Origin: Acidobacteriaceae bacterium
GTDB lineage: Bacteria > Acidobacteriota > Terriglobia > Terriglobales > Acidobacteriaceae
NCBI GenBank assembly: GCA_003139975.1
Contig: PLHN01000414.1
Location: 1 to 8,777, forward strand
DNA length: 8,777 bases
Reading direction: 5' to 3'
This document shows positions 5,188 through 8,777 of the stretch, piece by piece; within the stretch, counting starts at the first letter, position 1; every line of letters starts with the position of its first letter. The notes under the pieces are model-generated. The model was given only the letters and a program-made list of their open reading frames with translations, had not been told where the DNA came from and searched no databases. Made by a program: the position numbers and the translations under genes.

Positions 5188-6081
5188 ATGAAAACGAAAC
5201 ACTTCGCGCTTACCCTGAGCCTTGCCGTCCTGCTTTGCATGACCTCGGCTTTCGCCCAAACCACCTACAGCTTCGAAACCGTCAACTACCCTGGCGATAC
5301 GTTCACACAGTTGCTGGGCATCAACAACTCCGGCGACATCGCCGGCTACCACAACTTCCTGTCGAACTCAGGATTCACTTACAGCCTGAAGACCAAGAAA
5401 TTCACCACGGAAAACTATCCCGCTTCGGCGATGACCCAGGTCATCGGAATCAACAACGAGCCTTTTAAGACGGCCGGCTTCTATGTAACCAAGGGTAACA
5501 AGACTGAGGGGTTTGAGGATTTTGAGGGTACATTTGTAACGGTCAACTACCCCAAGACACCGTTCAACCAATTGCTCAGCCAGAACGACTTCCGTCAGGC
5601 TGCCGGCTATTACAGCACCAAGGGGGATGGATCCGGACCCGACCACGCGTATGTTTTCGATGAAACGGGGAACGTATTCGAACTGTTTGATATCCCGAAC
5701 TCTGTCAGCGCACAGGCTACGGGCATTAACAACTCGAGCGACGTTTGCGGGTTCACGATCGACGGCTCGGGCAACATGCACGGCTGGCTCAAAGTGCAGG
5801 GAGTATTCACTATCCTCGACGATCCCAATGGGATAGGAACGACCGCGGCTCTGGGCTTGAACAACAAAGGCCAGGTTGTCGGTTCGTACTCGGATACTAC
5901 AGGCCCTGCGGGCAACAGCCACGGATTCGTCTACACGATCAGCACGAAGAGCTTTGAAACGGTCGACGATCCCAGCGGAGTCGGCGTGACGGTTGTCAAC
6001 GGTATCAACGACAACGGGGTGCTGGTTGGCTTCTACGGCACCAACCCGACGAACAACGGCTTCGTAGCCAACCCGGAATAA
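5188..6081 (+). CDS. secreted HAF-repeat (extracellular repeat) protein
   Basis: 297 aa, exported. The signal peptide MKTKHFALTLSLAVLLC...SAFAQ is cleaved near residue 24. The rest is six tandem repeats of about 41-49 aa. They start near residues 28, 71, 115, 163, 206 and 255, each opening with F-x-T-x-[ND]-[YD]-P and continuing to a GINNxGDIAGYY-like block, followed in most copies by an HGF/HAYVF-like block. This is the HAF-type extracellular repeat common in Acidobacteria, and six blades suggest a beta-propeller-like fold. Repeats 2 and 3 are degenerate (GINNEPFKTAGF, LSQNDFRQAAGY), while 1, 4, 5 and 6 keep the glycine/asparagine core. No C-terminal anchor or PEP-CTERM motif is seen. Start: ATG 5188 with AGAGAGG (5174-5180) 7 nt upstream. 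A longer frame from 5122 would place residues before the signal peptide. Function is unknown; binding or surface roles are inferred. It is divergent from the sigma factor gene. Confidence 0.87.
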   Translation: MKTKHFALTLSLAVLLCMTSAFAQTTYSFETVNYPGDTFTQLLGINNSGDIAGYHNFLSNSGFTYSLKTKKFTTENYPASAMTQVIGINNEPFKTAGFYVTKGNKTEGFEDFEGTFVTVNYPKTPFNQLLSQNDFRQAAGYYSTKGDGSGPDHAYVFDETGNVFELFDIPNSVSAQATGINNSSDVCGFTIDGSGNMHGWLKVQGVFTILDDPNGIGTTAALGLNNKGQVVGSYSDTTGPAGNSHGFVYTISTKSFETVDDPSGVGVTVVNGINDNGVLVGFYGTNPTNNGFVANPE

Positions 6082-6103
6082 CAGTAAACAGAGTCTGGTA
6101 AGT

Positions 6104-6146
6104 GCGCGGGATCCTGCGAACCTGCAGGGTCCCGCGCTTTTCTTTT
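6104..6146 (+). terminator. strong intrinsic terminator after HAF-repeat gene
   Basis: A 14-bp stem, 6104-6117 with 6124-6137, contains a single G-U pair and a 6-nt loop. It is followed by TTTTCTTTT. It begins 22 bp after the stop codon. Confidence 0.93.
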
Positions 6147-6322
6147 CGCCGTTTCCGCGCCCGACGGATGCCGCAAAGTCGTCAGCGCGTTGAATCGCGA
6201 TAGCGGATTTCCGTTGAAGACCTCAAGACTTCTTCGTCTACATCGCCCCGCTGTTACCAAAGCGCCGCTTCTTTGCGTCAAAGCCCGGCGATCTATCTCT
6301 AGAGTTTTGAATGAAATCTATC

Positions 6323-6348
6323 TAAGTCATTATTCCTCAAAGATCTGG
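6323..6348 (+). repeat. 26-nt direct repeat, copy 1
   Basis: Begins TAAGTC and ends CTCAAAGATCTGG. It matches copy 2 (6415-6440) at 24 of 26 positions, offset by 92 bp. Confidence 0.8.
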
Positions 6349-6414
6349 TTCGATTCGAGCGATAGCAGCCCAAGAGATCATCGCTAACTTACTGATCAAT
6401 CAATATTTTAGGGG

Positions 6415-6440
6415 TAAGTCTTTATTTCTCAAAGATCTGG
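6415..6440 (+). repeat. 26-nt direct repeat, copy 2
   Basis: Differs from copy 1 (6323-6348) only at positions 7 and 13. The 66 bp between the copies contain no ORF. Confidence 0.8.
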
Positions 6441-6513
6441 CGGGAGTGATTTCCCTAAATCCTTGATTTCACAAGACCGCATCCGGGGGGGTGAAGCGGA
6501 CAGCAGCCCCGTG

Positions 6514-6526
6514 GGTCGAGGTGACG
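6514..6526 (+). repeat. 13-nt repeat GGTCGAGGTGACG, copy 1
   Basis: Exact copy of 6599-6611, 85 bp upstream of it. It contains a GAGGTGA Shine-Dalgarno-like core but no start codon at the right distance. Confidence 0.6.
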
Positions 6527-6598
6527 CGAGAAGAAACCGACCAAATTCAAAGTGATCGCTCTCACAGCCAATCGCCATGCGCTGCTTGATGATTCGTC

Positions 6599-6611
6599 GG
6601 TCGAGGTGACG
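6599..6611 (+). repeat. 13-nt repeat GGTCGAGGTGACG, copy 2, holding the M15 gene's RBS
   Basis: Exact copy of 6514-6526. The GAGGTGA (6603-6609) within it is a full-strength Shine-Dalgarno 6 nt before the TTG at 6616. Confidence 0.6.
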
Positions 6612-6615
6612 AGCA

Positions 6616-7074
6616 TTGGGTGATCTGAGCGCGCACTTTTCGAAGTCAGAGTTTGCCTGCCACTGCTGTGGCCAGATGAAGATTGACAACGCGTTGCTTG
6701 TAGCCCTCGAGCATCTTCGCGCGCTCGCCGGAAAGCCCATTGTGGTTCACGACGGCTATCGCTGCCCCGCGCACAACCAGGAGGTTGGCGGCGTGAGCGA
6801 CAGCGAACACACACGAGGCATGGCCGCCGATGTGTCGATTCCCGGTCTTTCGCTGCAACAAATGTACGAACTCGCGCTGCAGATCCCGACCTTCTTCAGC
6901 GGGGGAATCGGCGCCTACGATAGCAGCTTTCTCCATCTCGACGTGCGCATGCATTCGGCTCGCTGGGCACGCGTGCGCGGCCAGTACGTCGGGATCCAGA
7001 GCCTAGTGAACACCCCACCCACTCTGCTGGCGAAGATCCAAGGCGCACCCGGGATTGGCTCTCAGCCCGTCTAG
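6616..7074 (+). CDS. M15-family zinc D,D-peptidase-like protein
   Basis: 152 aa. Predicted zinc metallopeptidase of the M15 type (Peptidase_M15_3-like), a fold that cleaves D-Ala-containing peptide bonds of peptidoglycan. Visible signature in order: LSAHFSKSEFACHCCGQ (4-20), VVHDGYRCPAHN (43-54), the zinc ligands H65 and D72 in SEHTRGMAADV, and H107 in FLHLDVR. The full H-D-H set is present, so activity is plausible. The start is TTG (6616) with GAGGTGA 6 nt upstream. No in-frame ATG precedes the conserved LSAHF motif. No signal peptide is visible, which is common for endolysin-like or phage-derived members but odd for a cell-wall enzyme. The C-terminal 30 residues (IQSLVNTPPTLLAK...) are not conserved as far as I can tell. 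It could be prophage-derived or a chromosomal homologue. The gene 188 bp downstream encodes a membrane protein. Confidence 0.86.
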   Translation: MGDLSAHFSKSEFACHCCGQMKIDNALLVALEHLRALAGKPIVVHDGYRCPAHNQEVGGVSDSEHTRGMAADVSIPGLSLQQMYELALQIPTFFSGGIGAYDSSFLHLDVRMHSARWARVRGQYVGIQSLVNTPPTLLAKIQGAPGIGSQPV

Positions 7075-7233
7075 CCGTTACACCGCAGGAACTGTTACGC
7101 ATAAAGTGCAGATGCTTTCACCTGGGCCCGTGGTGGCGGTCCATCCCATCGCGTTAAACCTGTGCGTGGCAATCACATACGGCTAGTACCGCGTATGGGT
7201 TTCCCCGTGCACTAGGTTGGGGGAGCCCCGGAT

Positions 7234-7255
7234 GGGATTGGGGTGGGTACGAGGG
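7234..7255 (+). promoter_or_regulatory. G-quadruplex-like tract overlapping an RBS
   Basis: Four G runs are spaced by short loops: GGG (7234-7236), GGGG (7240-7243), GGG (7245-7247) and GGG (7253-7255), with loops of 3, 1 and 5 nt. The last run is part of the GAGGG Shine-Dalgarno of the gene starting at 7263. Folding in mRNA would mask that site. Confidence 0.45.
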
Positions 7256-7262
7256 CAAAACC

Positions 7263-7679
7263 TTGACCGTCGTCTACAGCGCCGAATGCAAAGCTATTCA
7301 GAAAACGAACCGTTCGACGGGAATGCTTCCGCTCCTGGTCGTGCTGTTCGTGTTCTCCTACGCGATCTTGACGCTGCTGGTCGTTGAACAAGGACGAACC
7401 ATCGATTCGCAGCGTTTCCTGATCCGCGAAATGGTAAGTGATAGCAGCCAGCTCGCCGCCCTGAAAGGAAAGATGGCACGCGAGGAGAATCTAAAGGCGC
7501 ACCAGAAAGCGCTAGACGGCGCCGGCCGCTCGGCAGGGCAAAAGGATCCTGCAGGCACTCCCAAAGCATCCGGCAAGGACGGGAAGGGGAGTGGTAAGTC
7601 GGGGAACTTGCCGAAAGAAGTTCCTGGCAGACCTGACTCGGACTTACAGGACGTACGGCGCGCGACCCGGATCATTTAG
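7263..7679 (+). CDS. single-pass membrane protein with charged tail (138 aa)
   Basis: Function unknown. It has a short N-terminal segment (1-20), one transmembrane helix at about 21-42 (MLPLLVVLFVFSYAILTLLVV), then a likely coiled coil (VEQGRTIDSQRFLIREMVSDSSQLAALKGKMAREENLKAH, about 41-80). It ends in a Gly/Lys/Ser-rich, probably disordered tail (about 85-125). The start is TTG (7263) with GAGGG (7251-7255) 7 nt upstream. ATG at residue 21 is an alternative that would start at the membrane helix but has only a weak ribosome site. The block VVEQGRTIDSQRxLI is, to my recollection, seen in hypothetical proteins of Acidobacteria. The layout (N-terminal anchor plus coiled coil) resembles cell-division or envelope accessory proteins and also i-spanins, but neither is shown. 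Confidence 0.6.
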   Translation: MTVVYSAECKAIQKTNRSTGMLPLLVVLFVFSYAILTLLVVEQGRTIDSQRFLIREMVSDSSQLAALKGKMAREENLKAHQKALDGAGRSAGQKDPAGTPKASGKDGKGSGKSGNLPKEVPGRPDSDLQDVRRATRII

Positions 7680-7806
7680 CGAAATGGCGGGGAGGACAAC
7701 GGAAGCCCCGCCGGATGGATCGAAAGAGTTGAACAGTTGGAAAAGTAAGATTGTATGAGCATGCGGCCCTCTGGTAGGCGGCCGCATTCAAAGTGAGACC
7801 CTAGAC
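7680..7806. other. intergenic region with two hairpins
   Basis: GGCGGGG/CCCCGCC (7686-7692 and 7706-7712, 13-nt loop) and ATGCGGCC/GGCCGCAT (7761-7768 and 7780-7787, 11-nt loop) can form stems after the 138-aa gene. Neither is followed by a T run, so if they terminate transcription it is not by the simple intrinsic mechanism. Confidence 0.4.
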
Positions 7807-8055
7807 ATGAAGGTCCTGGCCCTAGCCTTGCTCCTGTCATTTTCGGTTCCGAAGTTGCAGCCTCCAGCGAAGTTGTCTGGTAGCGCAACGGAACAGCCGG
7901 CGAAAAAAAAAGGCGGACGCTGGTATTTTGCCGCCACCGGTCATGCAGTCTATTGTTATGGACCGGTCATGACGGTACCTCAGGCAGACGGCTTCCCGCT
8001 TAAGGTTGCGACGTTTTGCCGGGGCGATCAGGTGATGGTGCCACTGAAAGACTAA
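7807..8055 (+). CDS. small secreted protein with two cysteines (82 aa)
   Basis: Function unknown. An N-terminal hydrophobic run (MKVLALALLLSFSVP) looks like a short signal peptide, though there is no clear AxA cleavage site. It is followed by a Pro/Ala/Lys linker and a compact C-terminal block with C50 and C71 (GHAVYCYGP...KVATFCRGDQVMVPL), which could form a disulphide. A GTGAG-like ribosome site lies about 9 nt before the ATG, which is weak. It is small but the composition is protein-like, and it is followed by another exported or membrane-anchored protein on the same strand. I recall similar C-terminal blocks in Acidobacteria hypothetical proteins but cannot name a family. Confidence 0.55.
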   Translation: MKVLALALLLSFSVPKLQPPAKLSGSATEQPAKKKGGRWYFAATGHAVYCYGPVMTVPQADGFPLKVATFCRGDQVMVPLKD

Positions 8056-8171
8056 CGCCAAGGCCGGCTATCGGCTTCCACTCCACTCCTCTCTTCCTCC
8101 CTACGCCCCTAAGGACCAGGGTTACTCTCGTACTCTTCAGCGTGCGTTTTCGGCGATTTACACTCGAACGA

Positions 8172-8537
8172 ATGAATACGTACCACAGTGCTGAGTCCCG
8201 CTTCCCTTCTCAGCGTCGGGCTTTTGTTATTTTGTCTTTCGCCATTTTTCTATTAGCTAGTGTGTTGTCGACGGCCCAAAAAGATCCGACGAAGCGCAAA
8301 ATCTTGAACAGCGTACCTCCCGCCTATCCCACGTTAGCCCGCTCCATGGCGTTGGCCGGGGTCGTCAAAGTCGACGCCCTTGTGGCTCCGGACGGAAGCG
8401 TGAAAGCAGTAGACGTCAAGGGCGGACATCCGGTGCTGGCGCAGGCAGCCGCCAATAGCGTTCGCCGGTGGAAATGGGAGACTACCGCTCACGAATCGCA
8501 CGAACTTGTCGAAATCCGATTCTCACCACCAGAGTAA
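8172..8537 (+). CDS. TonB C-terminal-domain protein
   Basis: 121 aa. Residues 14-36 are a signal or anchor segment (QRRAFVILSFAIFLLASVLSTAQ). Residues about 42-119 form a TonB C-terminal domain: SVPPAYPTLARSMALAGVVKVDALVAPDGSV, then VLAQAAANSVRRWKWET, with the YP, the G-x-V strand, the DG turn and the W at the end of the helix, as in TonB_C. The domain contacts outer-membrane TonB-dependent receptors in true TonB. Here the proline-rich spacer that spans the periplasm is missing, so it is more likely a stand-alone periplasmic or lipoprotein-like member, frequent in Acidobacteria, than the energising TonB. I chose ATG 8172. The frame extends upstream to 8016, overlapping the previous gene, but that part is not protein-like. 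The ribosome site is weak. It lies 116 bp after the 82-aa gene. Confidence 0.84.
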   Translation: MNTYHSAESRFPSQRRAFVILSFAIFLLASVLSTAQKDPTKRKILNSVPPAYPTLARSMALAGVVKVDALVAPDGSVKAVDVKGGHPVLAQAAANSVRRWKWETTAHESHELVEIRFSPPE

Positions 8538-8583
8538 TCGGCGGTAATCCTCTCTCGGAGCTAGTTCGGATAATCCAGGTATG

Positions 8584-8613
8584 AGGCCGCTCAATCCATT
8601 TTGGACGGCCTTT
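8584..8613 (+). terminator. possible weak terminator after TonB-domain gene
   Basis: AGGCCG (8584-8589) pairs with CGGCCT (8606-8611), and an inner TCC/GGA can pair across the T-rich loop. Only TTT follows, overlapping the stem, so termination would be weak. Confidence 0.35.
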
Positions 8614-8722
8614 CCCTATCTCACTCTCATCGTGAGTGGGAAGCTCTTGAAACATCGACAGTTCATGGGACGCTCTTTAGAGCGAGCAGCCGTAGCTGGT
8701 AAACTGACGAAAAGAGCAGCTT
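8614..8722. other. tRNA upstream region with short palindromes
   Basis: CACTC/GAGTG (8622-8626 and 8634-8638) and CGCTCT-TT-AGAGCG (8671-8684) are present. The tRNA promoter should lie here. A TTGAAA at 8647-8652 could be a -35 box, but I see no matching -10. Confidence 0.35.
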
Positions 8723-8777
8723 GGGCCCGTAGCTCAAAAGGATAGAGCATCGGATTTCTAATCCGAGGGTTGCAGGT
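8723..8777 (+). tRNA. tRNA-Arg (anticodon UCU), 5' part
   Basis: The partial tRNA is cut by the window end. Acceptor strand GGGCCCG (8723-8729), D arm GCTC...GAGC (8732-8735 and 8745-8748). The anticodon stem is TCGGA/TCCGA (8750-8754 and 8762-8766). The 7-nt loop is TTTCTAA with anticodon TCT (8757-8759), reading AGA arginine codons. The variable region and the first T-stem strand GCAGG (8772-8776) are present. The missing 3' part prevents checking acceptor pairing. tRNA 3' ends are frequent integration sites, but the relevant sequence is outside the window. Confidence 0.93.

Larger units (their letters stand above)
6147..6615. other. 470-bp gene-free region with direct repeats
   Basis: No supported gene. 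Open frames here are TTG-started or antisense, without ribosome sites or family features. An AT-rich middle (about 6300-6430) contrasts with GC-rich flanks. It carries a 26-nt direct repeat pair and a 13-nt repeat pair (listed separately). The promoter of the M15 gene is expected here but not identifiable. Confidence 0.6.

Noticed and set aside
5368..5922. 184-aa open frame on - inside the HAF-repeat gene
   Set aside because: It is antisense to a signal-peptide repeat protein with its own ribosome site and terminator. The apparent length arises from the repeats.
5188..6081. Possible CRISPR or tandem DNA repeat in the HAF gene
   Set aside because: The periodicity is at protein level only, the DNA copies are strongly diverged, and repeats fill the frame without spacers.
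6190..6387. 65-aa open frame on + in the gene-free region
   Set aside because: TTG start with no ribosome site and unremarkable composition. It spans copy 1 of the direct repeat.
6429..6814. Open frames on - over the M15 5' region
   Set aside because: Arg/Ser/Pro-rich and antisense to the clear M15 signature.
7176..7200. CATACG/CGTATG inverted repeat after the M15 gene
   Set aside because: Short, with an asymmetric spacer and no T run; it can occur by chance.
8016..8171. N-terminal extension of the TonB-domain protein
   Set aside because: It overlaps the 82-aa gene, lacks a ribosome site and would put about 52 non-conserved residues before the membrane segment.

Overview
The window looks like chromosomal DNA of an Acidobacteriota-type bacterium (Terriglobia/Koribacter-like). 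This is inferred from gene content: an orphan ECF-type sigma factor, a secreted HAF-repeat protein, a small TonB-C-domain protein, a bactofilin and many short secreted or membrane proteins, all in moderately GC-rich DNA. No taxonomic marker is present except a partial tRNA-Arg(UCU), so the assignment is tentative.

Left third (1 to about 2900): a mobile or accessory segment. It opens with a full-length IS1595/ISXO2-type DDE transposase whose left end lies outside the window. A strong hairpin terminator follows. Next come two small divergent genes of unknown function (56 aa on -, 81 aa on +), then a promoter/palindrome/terminator cassette that could make a short RNA or attenuate transcription. 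A secreted four-cysteine Rap1a/Tai-like protein follows, overlapping tail-to-tail with a 241-aa protein that carries RusA-like acidic motifs. The DNA from 2763 to 3146 has no credible gene but is dense in inverted repeats and a G-rich tract. It marks the join to more ordinary chromosome.

Middle third (3147 to 6145): housekeeping-like genes. These are a bactofilin with a near-perfect terminator, msrB (methionine-R-sulfoxide reductase) and an ECF sigma factor (both on -), and a secreted six-repeat HAF protein (+) with its own strong terminator. The sigma factor has no adjacent anti-sigma gene. The 279-bp divergent region between it and the HAF gene carries two palindromes on the sigma side.

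Right third (6146 to 8777): a 470-bp gene-free stretch with a 26-nt direct repeat pair and a 13-nt repeat pair. It is followed on + by an M15-type zinc D,D-peptidase-like protein and a single-pass membrane protein, both apparently starting with TTG behind good Shine-Dalgarno sequences. Then come a small secreted two-cysteine protein, a TonB-C-domain protein, and the 5' part of a tRNA-Arg(UCU) cut by the window end.

No CRISPR array, rRNA or recognisable complete novel defence operon is visible. The most unusual signals are the quasi-palindrome that encodes the same peptide tail on both strands (1002-1038), the promoter-operator-terminator cassette (1498-1609), the RusA-like protein (2037-2762), the direct repeats at 6323-6440, and a G-quadruplex-like tract that includes the ribosome binding site of the gene at 7263.
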